A stretch of DNA of 64,000 nucleotides from Tenacibaculum sp. 1_MG-2023. GTDB taxonomy: Bacteria; Bacteroidota; Bacteroidia; Flavobacteriales; Flavobacteriaceae. The DNA is taken from contig NZ_JAUORH010000015.1 of the NCBI RefSeq assembly GCF_030547425.1, positions 1 to 64,000 of the forward strand, read 5' to 3'. The translations under genes were made by a program, and so were the position numbers. This document shows, piece after piece, positions 1 through 9,031 of this stretch (its first letter is position 1; each line of letters begins with the position of its first letter). Under the pieces are notes generated by a model. That model had not been told where the DNA came from. It saw nothing but the letters and a program-made list of their open reading frames with translations, and did no database searches.

Positions 1-2316
1 GTAGCAAGCATTACAGATGCAAGTGGAACAGAAGGAAGTGCTGTAGAGTTTGACTTTACGTTAAGCAATGCAAGTGCCTTAGCAGTAGACTATACATTTA
101 CCTTAACCAATGGCACCGCAGGAAATTCAGATTATACGACGACCGATGTAGTGGTAACCGTACCAGCCGGCGCAACAAGTGGAACGGTAAGTGTACCAAC
201 GACAGAGGATACTATAGATGAGTCAGATGAGACCTTTACTGTAGCCAACGGAGGGCAAACTGCGACAGGAACGATTCAAGATAATGATGGAGCCCCAATA
301 GTAGCCATAGGAGATGTAACAGTATCCGAAGGTGACGATGCTATTGTTCCGGTAACCTTAAGCAATCCAAGTACAGAAGACATTACAGTAGAAGTAACGG
401 TAGATGGAATAGTGTACCCAGTAACAATTGCCGCAGGAGATACAACAGGAAGTGTAACTGTTCCAACAGCAGAAGACATTACCTCAGGAGAGGCAGACGA
501 AGTATTCCCAGCAACAGGAGTTGTCACAAGTGGAGTAACTGGAGCGATAACCGATGGATCAGTAACGGTAGAAGACGATGATGTAACCGTACCAACAGTT
601 GTAAGTCAAACCACGAACGATACGACACCAGTTATCACAGGAACAGCAGACAGTTCAGATACGATTGAGGTAACAGTCAACGGAGTAACGTATACCGAAG
701 GAGACGGGAACTTAGTAGACAATACCGATGGAACATGGACATTAAACATACCAGCAGGAAGCGAGATTGCAGAAGGAACGTATGATGTAAGTGTAGAAGC
801 AACCGATGCAGCAGGAAACACCAGTTCCGATGCAACGACCGATGAATTAGTAATCGACACAACAGCACCAGTTTTAACGATAACTATAGATAATATCACA
901 GCAGACAACATTATTAATGCCTCAGAAGCAGGAAGCACTATTCCAGTAAGCGGAATGGTAGGTGGTGACTTCAATACAGGAGACACGGTAACTTTAGTGA
1001 TCAACGGAAACAGCTATACCGGAACAGTAGATAGTAGTGGAAATTATAGCATAGATGTCCCAGGCTCAGACTTAGCAGCTGACCCAGATACGACAGTAGA
1101 AGCAAGTGTAAGTTCAATTGATGGTGAAGGGAATAGAGGCTCTGCTTTGAATACACATGAGTACTATTTACAAGACACGGATAATGACGGCATACCAGAT
1201 GCTGTAGATGTAGATGATGATAATGATGGAATTCCAGATGTTGAAGAGGGAGATGGTTTAGTGGATACTGATGGAGATGGAATTCCAGATTCATTAGATC
1301 TAGATTCCGATAATGATGGTATAAATGACGTTATAGAGGGCGGAAATGGAGATTTAGATACTAATGGAGATGGAGTGATAGATTCTAGCGATACAGGATA
1401 TACAGATACTAACGGAGATGGTCAATCTGATAACTCAGTAGATGAAGAAGAAGAACCAGATACGGATGGCGACGGTATTCCAGATTATCAAGATTTGGAT
1501 AGTGACAACGATGGTATAAATGATGCTATAGAGGGAGGAAATGAAAGTTCCGATACTAATGGTGATGGAGTTATAGATTCTAATGATACAGGAGGTTCAG
1601 ATTCTGATGGTGATGGAATTTCCGATAGTGTTGATGAAGATATAAATAATTTTGGTGAGGGAGATAATGGAGGTGATACTCCGGTAGATACAGATGGTGA
1701 TGGTACTCCAGATTATCAAGATTTAGATAGTGACAATGATGGAGTAAATGATGTTGTAGAAGGAGGGAATCCAGATGAAGATGGCGATGGACAAGTAGAC
1801 AATCCTCTTGATGATTCAGATGGAGATGGAATCGCAGATAGTGTTGATGGTTTAGATGGTTTTGGTGATGCTGATAACCCAGATTATAACTCTAACCCTA
1901 CAGATCCAAATGATGGAGGGGACGGAGTGATAGATGGAGAAGATACAGACGGAGATGGAATACCTGACCTTATAGATGGTTTTGATGGGTTTGGAGACGC
2001 AATAAATGATGATACTTGTGTGAAAGTAAACAACTTAATGAGTCCTAATGGAGATGAAGCAAACAGTTATTTACATATTGATTGCATTGAGAATTTCCAA
2101 AATAATACTCTTGAAATTTTTAACCGTTGGGGTAACACTGTATACAGAATAGAAGGATACTCGAATAAGGATAGAAATAAAAGGTTTGAAGGAATCTCTG
2201 AAGGAAGAGCTAATATAAATGTAGGCGATAAATTGCCAGTTGGAACATACTTCTATATTTTAGACCTTGGAAATGGAAGTAAAGTTAAAAAAGGCTGGAT
2301 TTACATTAATAGATAA
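1..2316 (+). CDS. Giant Calx-beta/TSP3 adhesin, C-terminal part, T9SS substrate (5' end outside window)
   Basis: The frame is open from base 1, so the gene begins upstream; 771 codons are visible. In order I see a Calx-beta-like repeat (codons 1-94), a second one (about 97-195), two bacterial Ig-like domains (about 196-287 and 288-388), a run of acidic thrombospondin type-3 calcium-binding repeats of the form DxDxDGxxD (about 389-675), and a C-terminal domain (about 677-771) with SPNGDE, FNRWG and GTYFYIL motifs. That last domain matches the gliding motility-associated type B sorting domain. The protein should be exported through the inner membrane and then displayed or secreted by the type IX system. 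The PorP/SprF gene 22 bases downstream supports this, since type B substrates commonly sit beside such a partner. It is SprB-like in architecture, but the ligand cannot be inferred. Confidence 0.9.
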   Translation, partial: VASITDASGTEGSAVEFDFTLSNASALAVDYTFTLTNGTAGNSDYTTTDVVVTVPAGATSGTVSVPTTEDTIDESDETFTVANGGQTATGTIQDNDGAPIVAIGDVTVSEGDDAIVPVTLSNPSTEDITVEVTVDGIVYPVTIAAGDTTGSVTVPTAEDITSGEADEVFPATGVVTSGVTGAITDGSVTVEDDDVTVPTVVSQTTNDTTPVITGTADSSDTIEVTVNGVTYTEGDGNLVDNTDGTWTLNIPAGSEIAEGTYDVSVEATDAAGNTSSDATTDELVIDTTAPVLTITIDNITADNIINASEAGSTIPVSGMVGGDFNTGDTVTLVINGNSYTGTVDSSGNYSIDVPGSDLAADPDTTVEASVSSIDGEGNRGSALNTHEYYLQDTDNDGIPDAVDVDDDNDGIPDVEEGDGLVDTDGDGIPDSLDLDSDNDGINDVIEGGNGDLDTNGDGVIDSSDTGYTDTNGDGQSDNSVDEEEEPDTDGDGIPDYQDLDSDNDGINDAIEGGNESSDTNGDGVIDSNDTGGSDSDGDGISDSVDEDINNFGEGDNGGDTPVDTDGDGTPDYQDLDSDNDGVNDVVEGGNPDEDGDGQVDNPLDDSDGDGIADSVDGLDGFGDADNPDYNSNPTDPNDGGDGVIDGEDTDGDGIPDLIDGFDGFGDAINDDTCVKVNNLMSPNGDEANSYLHIDCIENFQNNTLEIFNRWGNTVYRIEGYSNKDRNKRFEGISEGRANINVGDKLPVGTYFYILDLGNGSKVKKGWIYINR

Positions 2317-2338
2317 TCTAGATTTATAAAAAAGACTG

Positions 2339-3280
2339 ATGAATAAAAGTATTAATCAAATGAAATTATATTTAAGTTTAATCTTACTATGTGCAATGAG
2401 TATTTGTATAACCACAAATACTTATGCACAACAAGATCCTCAGTACACACAATATATGTACAATACAATGAATGTAAACCCTGCTTATGCAGGGTCTAGA
2501 GGGCATACAGTAATTACTGCATTAGGTAGAATGCAATGGGTAGGTTTTGAAGGTGCTCCTAATACTCAAAACTTATCATACGATACTCCTTTAGGATATT
2601 CAGGTTTAGGGTTAGGAGTTAATTTAATGAATGATCAAGTGGGACCTTCTAGTGAAATATATTTAGATGCAAATGTATCTTACAATATACAAACAGGAGA
2701 AGAAGGGAACTTAGCCTTTGGATTGCGATTAGGAGGTAGGTTACTAAATATAGATTGGTCAAAAGGAACTTACAAAGATGATGAAGTAGTCTTTCAGGAT
2801 AACATTAATAAATTCTTACCAACCGTCGGAGCAGGTATTTATTATCATCAGCCACAATGGTATGTAGGATTATCGGTGCCTAATATTTTAAGAATGGAGC
2901 ACTACGATGCAGATACTCCAGGGGAAGTAGCAGTAGAAAGAATGCACTTTTTCTTAATAGCAGGATATGTTTTCGATATCAATGAAGACTTAAAGTTTAA
3001 ACCAGCAGCTTTATTAAAAGGAGTTTCAGGAGCACCTCTATCATTAGATATTTCAGCTAATTTATTATTTAATGAAAAGTTTAGAGTTGGAGCTTCTTGG
3101 AGATGGGATGATTCTGTAAGTGCACTTTTAGGTTTTCAAGCAACAGACTCTTTGCTTATAGGGTATTCATATGATTTAACAACGTCAAACTATAATGTAA
3201 CAAACTCGGGAACACACGAAATTATGTTACAGTATGAAATATTTAAAGATATTAGATATAGGTCCCCAAGATTCTTTTAA
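2339..3280 (+). CDS. PorP/SprF family type IX secretion outer-membrane protein
   Basis: 313 residues. The protein starts with a signal peptide ending near TNTYAQQ, followed by the family hallmark QDPQYTQYMYN and NPAYAGSRG. The rest is rich in alternating beta strands, as expected of a small outer-membrane barrel. Members of this family are needed for secretion or surface attachment of T9SS cargo with type B C-terminal domains; SprF serves SprB in Flavobacterium johnsoniae. The gene lies 22 bases after the adhesin and 10 bases before the PorE-like gene, so the three are probably one transcription unit and this protein probably serves that adhesin. The family assignment is firm; the cargo pairing is inferred from position. 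Confidence 0.92.
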   Translation: MNKSINQMKLYLSLILLCAMSICITTNTYAQQDPQYTQYMYNTMNVNPAYAGSRGHTVITALGRMQWVGFEGAPNTQNLSYDTPLGYSGLGLGVNLMNDQVGPSSEIYLDANVSYNIQTGEEGNLAFGLRLGGRLLNIDWSKGTYKDDEVVFQDNINKFLPTVGAGIYYHQPQWYVGLSVPNILRMEHYDADTPGEVAVERMHFFLIAGYVFDINEDLKFKPAALLKGVSGAPLSLDISANLLFNEKFRVGASWRWDDSVSALLGFQATDSLLIGYSYDLTTSNYNVTNSGTHEIMLQYEIFKDIRYRSPRFF

Positions 3281-3290
3281 AAAGAAAAAA

Positions 3291-5447
3291 ATGAATTTTA
3301 AAAAAATACTAGTATTAGCAACATTTTTAATGCTGGCTGTAAATGGTTTTGGTCAAAGTAGAAAAGTAGCGGATCGTTATTTTGGAGAGTTTTCTTATGT
3401 TCAATCAGCTAAATTGTATAAAGATTTAGTATTAATTAAAGGAGATAGCTCTCAACATGTATTAACTAGGTTAGCTGAGTCTTACTATAATAATTCAGAT
3501 ACAGAAGAAGCAGAAGTTTGGTACCAAAAACTTGTTTCAAATTTTAAAGAAAAAGTAGAAGAAAAGCATTTGTTTAAATATGCTCAAGCTCTGAGAAGTA
3601 ATGGGAAGTATAAAAAATCAGATTCTATCTTTTTAAGATTAACTCAAGCTCAAAAAAGTAGTTTAAATAAGGAACTTAAAAAAGAAAACTATTTGTTAGA
3701 CTACACTAATAAAGAAAAGAGAGTAGGAGTAAGAAACTTGGCTATAAATACGCCTTATTCAGAATTCGGAGGGTTTTTATTGAATGGAAAAGCATACTTC
3801 TCATCGTCTATTGCTAATGATTCAAAAAAGCAAAAAATTTATAAGTGGAATAACCAACCGTTTTTAAATATTTACAAGGCAGAAGAGAATATACAAACAT
3901 TAGAAGGTAGTAAGCAAGACACTGTCTTAGTTTTAGGAAATGTTAAAAAGTTGGGAGAACCAATAGCTTCTGAATTACATGAATCGACACCTGTTTTTAC
4001 AAAAGACGGAAAAACTATTTACTTTACAAGAAATAATTCTGAAGGAAAGAAAGCAAAGAGAAGTAAGAAAAACACATCTAATTTAAAAATTTATAAAGCT
4101 AGTTATGTGAATGGGTATTGGGTTAACGTTAAAGAGTTACCATTTAATAATGATGAGTATTCAACAGGTCATCCAGCTTTAAGTCCAGACGAAAAAACAT
4201 TATATTTTGTTTCTAATATGCCAGGAGGATATGGACAATCTGATATTTATAAGGTAGAAATAAAAGAAGAAGATGAGTATGGAGAACCAATAAATTTAGG
4301 AAACACTGTAAATACGCCAGAGAAAGAAGTTTTCCCTTATGTAGGGAACGATAATGTACTATATTTTTCATCTAACGGACATTTAGGTTTAGGACTTCTT
4401 GATATTTTTCAAGCAAAGATTAAAGAAGATGGTACATTATTATCACCAGAAAACATAGGGTATCCATTTAATAGTAAAAAAGATGATTTTTCATTTTTTA
4501 TAAGTAAAAACGGGAAAAGAGGTTTTTTCTCATCAAATAGAGAAAAAGGAAAAGGAGATGATGATATTTATAGCTTTTTTATTTATACAGAGCCTCCTGT
4601 TTGTACACAAATTGTTAAAGGAGTAATAGAAAACAATAAAATAAATGCTCCAGTAGATGCAGCTGTAATAAAGTTAATTAATAAAGAAAAAGAAGTTATA
4701 GCAGAAACTATTTCTGATACATCAGGTAGCTATACTTTTAAAGATGTACCATGTAATGGAATATATACAATTACTGCGTCTAAGTTAGACCATAGATCAG
4801 ATAAAAGTACAGTGCTAACTAATAATAAAAAAAATAAAGAGGTTACAGCAAACTTAAAGTTAACACCATTAATAATAGGAAACCAAATAGTGATAAAACC
4901 TATTTATTTTGATTATGATAAGTCTGTTATTAGGGAAGATGCAGAATATGAGTTAGAAAATATTGTAACAGTAATGACAAATCATCCTGAGTTAGTGATT
5001 AAAATAGAGTCACATACAGATAGTCGAGGTCGAAGAGATTATAATAGGTTTTTATCAGATAAAAGAGCAAAATCAACTAGAGATTATATTCTATCAAGAG
5101 GAATTACAAGTAATAGAATTGAAAGTGCTATAGGTTACGGAGAAGACAACCCTTTAAATGATTGTGTAGACGGAAAAAAGTGTACTGAAAAAGAGTATCA
5201 ATTAAATAGGCGCTCTTATTTCTATATAGTAAAAGGAAGCGAGTCTGTAGAGATAAGACAAGAACAAGAAAAAAAAAGAATCAGAAAAAAACTAGCCACA
5301 AGAAGAAGTAATTTTTTAGAGTTTTTAAGCAAAAGTTTAAAGAGATCAGAAAGAAACTCAAGACCAGAAAATAATAAGTGTTTTAAGGGAAAAGAAGAGA
5401 ATTGTAACAAGTTAACAAAAGAAGTTAAAGTGAATTATAAAAATTAA
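3291..5447 (+). CDS. PorE-like envelope protein: TPR, PD40 propeller, carboxypeptidase-regulatory and OmpA domains
   Basis: 718 residues from ATG 3291. An in-frame ATG at 3234 lies inside the preceding gene and would put 19 residues before the obvious signal peptide (ATFLMLAVNGFGQS), so 3291 is preferred. Order of domains: TPR-like helices (about 25-130), PD40/WD40-like propeller blades with HPALSPDEKTLYF and SSNGHLGLG signatures (about 230-440), a carboxypeptidase regulatory-like domain (about 450-540), an OmpA peptidoglycan-binding domain with IESHTDSRG (about 545-660), and a basic tail. This matches PorE of the type IX secretion machinery, which anchors the apparatus to peptidoglycan. The gene follows the SprF-like gene by 10 bases. 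Several paralogues usually exist per genome, so this is PorE-like, not necessarily PorE. Confidence 0.85.
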   Translation: MNFKKILVLATFLMLAVNGFGQSRKVADRYFGEFSYVQSAKLYKDLVLIKGDSSQHVLTRLAESYYNNSDTEEAEVWYQKLVSNFKEKVEEKHLFKYAQALRSNGKYKKSDSIFLRLTQAQKSSLNKELKKENYLLDYTNKEKRVGVRNLAINTPYSEFGGFLLNGKAYFSSSIANDSKKQKIYKWNNQPFLNIYKAEENIQTLEGSKQDTVLVLGNVKKLGEPIASELHESTPVFTKDGKTIYFTRNNSEGKKAKRSKKNTSNLKIYKASYVNGYWVNVKELPFNNDEYSTGHPALSPDEKTLYFVSNMPGGYGQSDIYKVEIKEEDEYGEPINLGNTVNTPEKEVFPYVGNDNVLYFSSNGHLGLGLLDIFQAKIKEDGTLLSPENIGYPFNSKKDDFSFFISKNGKRGFFSSNREKGKGDDDIYSFFIYTEPPVCTQIVKGVIENNKINAPVDAAVIKLINKEKEVIAETISDTSGSYTFKDVPCNGIYTITASKLDHRSDKSTVLTNNKKNKEVTANLKLTPLIIGNQIVIKPIYFDYDKSVIREDAEYELENIVTVMTNHPELVIKIESHTDSRGRRDYNRFLSDKRAKSTRDYILSRGITSNRIESAIGYGEDNPLNDCVDGKKCTEKEYQLNRRSYFYIVKGSESVEIRQEQEKKRIRKKLATRRSNFLEFLSKSLKRSERNSRPENNKCFKGKEENCNKLTKEVKVNYKN

Positions 5448-5483
5448 GATTCCCCCCACAAATAAACGTAATGTTATTAAGGT

Positions 5484-5513
5484 AAAACTCCTTTTTTTAA
5501 AGGAGTTTTTTTT
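5484..5513 (+). terminator. Intrinsic terminator after the adhesin operon
   Basis: An 11-base-pair stem (5484-5494 with 5499-5509) containing CTCC/GGAG, a four-base loop and a T run. It closes the adhesin, SprF-like and PorE-like unit. Confidence 0.85.
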
Positions 5514-5586
5514 ATTTACTCAGTATAATATTATGCAAAAAATTAAGTTATAAGGTTACATTAACTTATTATCATTATTATTAATT

Positions 5587-6456
5587 ATGAAAAAACTATT
5601 TATTCCCTTAGCGTTATTGGCTTTAACAATGACGTCTTGTGTATCAAAAAAGAAGTATGTTGAGTTAGAGCAGAAGTACAATGATACAAGAGGAAATTTA
5701 CAAAAAACAACTCTAGAAAAAGAGCAGCTTGAGGCTAAGTTTGCTAAAATTGAAAAGAGAGTTGATGACTACAATGAAAAAATTAACTCATTAAAAAGTG
5801 TAAATGAATCACTCCATGAAGAAAATAACGTTAAGTTAGATATGGTTGGTAAATCAGCAGTAATCTCAAATTCTGTAAAAGAAAAAATGAGAGAAACACT
5901 TAAAAATGTTGATCCAGCTGAGTTAGCTAATGCTAAAACGTTAAAAGACTCTATGAATGTAGCTATTGCTCACAACTTAAAAAAGTCAATAAACACTTCA
6001 GAGCTAGAAAATGATGAAGATGTAAATATTGATATTGATCAAACAGTTGTAATGATTTCTGTTTCAGACAAAATGTTATTTAATACAGCAAGCTACAGAG
6101 TTAAAAGAAATGCGCATAAGTTAATTAAAAAATTAGCTGATGTTATTAATTCAGAACCAAGTATGGATGTTATGATTGAAGGACATACAGATTCTAGACC
6201 AATTCATAATGCTGTTGTACAAGACAACTGGGATTTAAGTGTAAAAAGAGCAACATCTATTGTTAGACTTTTAGAGACAAAATATAATGTGGATCCTAGC
6301 AGGTTAATAGCATCAGGAAGAGGAAGTTCAGTTCCACTTGTAGAAAACAACTCTGCTACTAATAGAGCTAGAAATAGAAGAACTAGAATCGTAATTTTAC
6401 CTAATTTAGATAAGTTTTTTGGTTTACTAGCCGAAAAAGAAAATATCAAACCTTAG
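5587..6456 (+). CDS. OmpA family lipoprotein with coiled coil
   Basis: 289 residues. A lipoprotein signal ends in the lipobox LTMTSC, so Cys18 should be the lipidated residue. Residues 20-75 are charged and heptad-like, as in a short coiled coil. The C-terminal domain (about 150-270) is OmpA-like and carries EGHTDSRP and the closing ATNRARNRRTRI motif, which bind peptidoglycan. The likely role is tethering the outer membrane to the cell wall. It stands alone between two hairpin terminators, so it is probably monocistronic, although it follows T9SS-related genes. I see no clear -7 promoter box in the short gap before it. Confidence 0.88.
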   Translation: MKKLFIPLALLALTMTSCVSKKKYVELEQKYNDTRGNLQKTTLEKEQLEAKFAKIEKRVDDYNEKINSLKSVNESLHEENNVKLDMVGKSAVISNSVKEKMRETLKNVDPAELANAKTLKDSMNVAIAHNLKKSINTSELENDEDVNIDIDQTVVMISVSDKMLFNTASYRVKRNAHKLIKKLADVINSEPSMDVMIEGHTDSRPIHNAVVQDNWDLSVKRATSIVRLLETKYNVDPSRLIASGRGSSVPLVENNSATNRARNRRTRIVILPNLDKFFGLLAEKENIKP

Positions 6457-6480
6457 TTATTATTAAAATAAAGAATAAAA

Positions 6481-6504
6481 AACCAGCTAAATGCTGGTTT
6501 TTTT
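6481..6504 (+). terminator. Intrinsic terminator after the OmpA lipoprotein gene
   Basis: A seven-base-pair stem AACCAGC/GCTGGTT with a five-base loop and seven T residues, 24 bases after the stop codon. Confidence 0.85.
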
Positions 6505-6761
6505 GCTTAATAGCTATTAAATAGTAAGTTTGTAATAGTTTGATTTATCTTAGAACAGCATGAAAATTGTTCTGCCTTATGCAAAATAGCATAATCTTTT
6601 TCCTTTCTTTGATTTCTAATATATTTTGAGTCAAAGTAAAAACAATAAAAAAAGAGCTAAAAGAAAAGGAAGGCAAAAGTAAAAAAAACTAAAATTAGGT
6701 AAAGAGAAAGTAAGAGAAAAGGAATAGCTTATGATTGAGATAAGAATAAAGTGAAGCTAAA

Positions 6762-6845
6762 ATGGGTAAAGAAATTCCTGAAGAAATAAAAGAAATGGTT
6801 CATAAGGCGAATGAAGTGCTTAGTGAATTAGACAAAAAGATTTAA
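6762..6845 (+). CDS. Very short possible reading frame (27 codons)
   Basis: ATG to TAA encoding MGKEIPEEIKEMVHKANEVL followed by SELDKKI, an amphipathic charged helix. Codon use is plausible for this genome, but there is no clear ribosome-binding site or promoter box. It could be the surviving end of a decayed gene. Weak call. Confidence 0.15.
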   Translation: MGKEIPEEIKEMVHKANEVLSELDKKI

Positions 6846-6943
6846 AATAGATAAGAAGTAACAACTTTAAATAAATAGAAAGTATTATAACTACTCTTTT
6901 TTTGATAATTTTATTTCTTGTATAAAATAATGTATTGTACTAC

Positions 6944-6994
6944 TACTTACACTACTAGATTTACAATAAAGAGCACTATAGTATAGTGTAAGTA
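6944..6994. repeat. 11-base perfect inverted repeat
   Basis: Arms 6944-6954 (TACTTACACTA) and 6984-6994 (TAGTGTAAGTA) are exact reverse complements, separated by 29 bases. There is no T tract, so this is not a typical terminator. It could be a regulator site or the remains of a mobile-element end. Confidence 0.5.
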
Positions 6995-7022
6995 AGAATT
7001 ATCTAAGAGGATAATGTCTTAT

Positions 7023-7064
7023 AAAAAGAAAAGCTTCTAATTTTAATTAGAAGCTTTTCTTTTT
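7023..7064 (-). terminator. Bidirectional intrinsic terminator
   Basis: A perfect 20-base-pair stem (7023-7042 with 7045-7064) with an A run on one side and a T run on the other. It closes the minus-strand TonB-like gene that ends at 7090, and would also stop plus-strand transcription crossing the gap. Confidence 0.88.
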
Positions 7065-7089
7065 ATATATAAACACTTTTAAGAGTTAT

Positions 7090-8214
7090 TTATTCATGAA
7101 GTTTAAAGTTAACGGGAATATAATACTCAACATTAGCTGTTTTACCATTATGCTCACCAGGAACAAACTTAGGTAGTTTAGAAACCATCCTTTTAGCTTC
7201 TTGCTCTAGTAATTGACCGTTTTGAGGACCTTTCATTTTAATGTTGGTTACTTCTCCTTTTTTATCAATAATAAATCGTACCCAAACTCTTCCTTCAATG
7301 TTTTGTTCTGCAGCTGCAGCAGGATAGTTAAAGTTTCTTTGAATATGGCTAACCATTCTTTCGTTGAAACACTTTAATTTTTGCATATCAGGAACCTTTG
7401 TACATGCTTTAAATTGAGGGATGCTTTGTACCTCTACAAACTTTACAAAATCAGTAACAGTCTTTTCTTTTACTACATTAGAACTTTTCTTAGCAACAAC
7501 TTTACTTATTGTAGATTTAGAAGAACTATTATTAGTTGCTCCAGGTGCTCTAAACGTAATAGGAACCCCATATTTTACTTTTACAGTTCTTCCATTGTGT
7601 TTGCCAGGTATAAATTTAGGAAGATCGTTAATAATTCTACTAGCCTCCTTTTCTAAAGATTCACCACCTTTAGGTCCACGCATTAAAATATCTTCAACAT
7701 TTCCTTGCTCGTTTATTGTAAACTGAACTAAAACTCTTCCTTGAATACCAGCATCAATAGCTTCTTGTGGATAGTTGAAGCTCTTAATAATATGTTTAGT
7801 CATGTTAGTTTCAAAACACTTTGCCTGCTTAATTAATGGAACATTGTTACATTTACTAAACAAAGGAATTTCTTCAACTAAATTAAAAGGAACTTTTTCA
7901 ATAGTAGCTGAATTATCTTCTAACTCAAGTTTACCAATTAATAAAGATTTCTTTTTAATATCAGCTACCTTTTGAGAAGAATTAATACCTCCAATAGCAG
8001 AAACAGCTTCTTTATTCTTACGAACAACGCGTCTTCTGGTTGAAACTTCAATAGATAGTTGTTTTTTTGCACCATTATCGGTGTCTTCGATTGCACATTT
8101 TGTGATACTGTTTGGATCAGCGATTTGTTCATCTGGAGTAGTACATACTTCTTGTCCTACAGCCGCTAAAGAAAGTAGCATAATAGCTACTACTAAGGGG
8201 AATTTTTTAATCAT
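7090..8214 (-). CDS. Exported protein with two TonB C-terminal domains
   Basis: 374 residues. A cleavable-looking signal peptide (AIMLLSLAAVGQEVC) is followed by a basic linker and two TonB_C domains (about 120-215 and 275-372). Each domain shows the core pattern (FNYP, GRVxVxFxI, LPKFxPGxHNGxxV). Each is preceded by a VxxIPxFxxC motif and a second Cys (KC or KCF). True TonB has one N-terminal membrane anchor and a proline-rich spacer; neither is visible here, so coupling to ExbB/ExbD is doubtful. The regularly spaced Cys residues suggest disulfides in the periplasm. Two paralogues lie upstream on the same strand (8359-9030, broken, and 9032-9700). A periplasmic location is inferred; the function is unknown. 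Confidence 0.8.
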   Translation of the reverse strand: MIKKFPLVVAIMLLSLAAVGQEVCTTPDEQIADPNSITKCAIEDTDNGAKKQLSIEVSTRRRVVRKNKEAVSAIGGINSSQKVADIKKKSLLIGKLELEDNSATIEKVPFNLVEEIPLFSKCNNVPLIKQAKCFETNMTKHIIKSFNYPQEAIDAGIQGRVLVQFTINEQGNVEDILMRGPKGGESLEKEASRIINDLPKFIPGKHNGRTVKVKYGVPITFRAPGATNNSSSKSTISKVVAKKSSNVVKEKTVTDFVKFVEVQSIPQFKACTKVPDMQKLKCFNERMVSHIQRNFNYPAAAAEQNIEGRVWVRFIIDKKGEVTNIKMKGPQNGQLLEQEAKRMVSKLPKFVPGEHNGKTANVEYYIPVNFKLHE

Positions 8215-8358
8215 TGTGCTCTAATTTTAAGTGTTTGGTAGAGTTAATTAACTATTAACTGATGCCGTAAATATAGGTAAAAAATAGAAAATAACAAATT
8301 TATTCTACGATTCAGATTGCTAGAGTGATTTTAATCTAAAAAGGAGGAATAAATTTAA

Positions 8359-9030
8359 CTATAACGGAACCCTAAAAATTATACGCAAAGCGTATTTTAT
8401 ATTAACTAAACCACCTTTATAGCTTCCGGGAATAAATTTAGGAAGAGCAGCAATTAATCTGTGAGCTTCCTTCTTCAGTAAATCACTATTTTCAGCTCCT
8501 TTTTTCTTTATATAAACAACATTCCCTTTTTTATTAACAGTAAATTGTACTAAAACCTTCCCTTCAATTTTTTTTCGAAAAGCTTCCTTTGGATAATCAA
8601 AATTTCTAACAATATGTTTTATCATTTCCTTTTCAAAACATTTTGATTGTTGTAAAATTGGAGTTTTTTTACATTCTTTAAATAGAGGAATTTGTTCTAC
8701 TAGGTGAAAAGGAACTTTGTCTAGAGAAGTTAAAATATCCTCTTTTATATTTAATTTTCAACAAGTGAGTTTTTACTTTTTATTTGCATAACTTTATTAG
8801 AATTAGCTGAAACAGCATTAGCTTTTCTAAGTTTATGAAGCCTTTTTCTTGTTGAAATTTCTTTAGATTTTTCAATCTCTAGAGCTTCTTTTACATCGTT
8901 TATAGAACATTTAGTAATGCTAATAGTATTAATGTCCTGAATATTTTCATTGGGAGTTTCACATTTTTCTTGAGAGTAAGAAAATGATATTGAAAATAAG
9001 ATTATTTGAAATTATGGATAAACGTTTTAT
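8359..9030 (-). pseudogene. Decayed TonB_C-domain paralogue
   Basis: Reading the minus strand in three pieces restores a full paralogue of its neighbours: signal peptide, then QEKCETP and TKCSI, a basic linker, then VPFHLVEQIPLFKEC, SKCFEKEM and a complete TonB_C domain to the stop at 8359. Three lesions are visible. The expected start codon is ATA (9030-9028, before AAA CGT). A one-base insertion lies near 9014-9018. A one-base loss lies at the T run 8755-8758 (an A run on the coding strand), which produces TGA at 8758-8760. The two frameshifts compensate, so the first and last parts share a frame. An ATG at 8625 could give only the last 88 residues without a signal peptide. Confidence 0.85.
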
Positions 9031-9031
9031 C

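Larger units (their letters stand above)
6505..7022. other. Gene-poor AT-rich gap with small inverted repeats
   Basis: About 520 bases without a convincing gene. Visible structure: two short hairpins in tandem (AGAACA/TGTTCT at 6552-6573 and TTATGC/GCATAA at 6577-6594), a purine-rich stretch at about 6630-6720, a 27-codon frame at 6762-6845, and an 11-base inverted repeat at 6944-6994. No family is recognisable. A decayed gene or a small RNA is possible. Confidence 0.4.

Noticed and set aside
276-1294. Long open frames on the strand opposite the adhesin repeats
   Set aside because: They arise from the biased repeat composition of the adhesin. They have no ribosome-binding site or domain and lie wholly inside a convincing gene.
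1150-2030. Tandem DNA repeat or CRISPR-like array in the TSP3 region
   Set aside because: The periodicity is at the protein level (DxDGDG), with varied codons and spacing.
6944-6994. Insertion-sequence end
   Set aside because: There is one short inverted repeat with no transposase or target duplication nearby, so it is listed only as a repeat.
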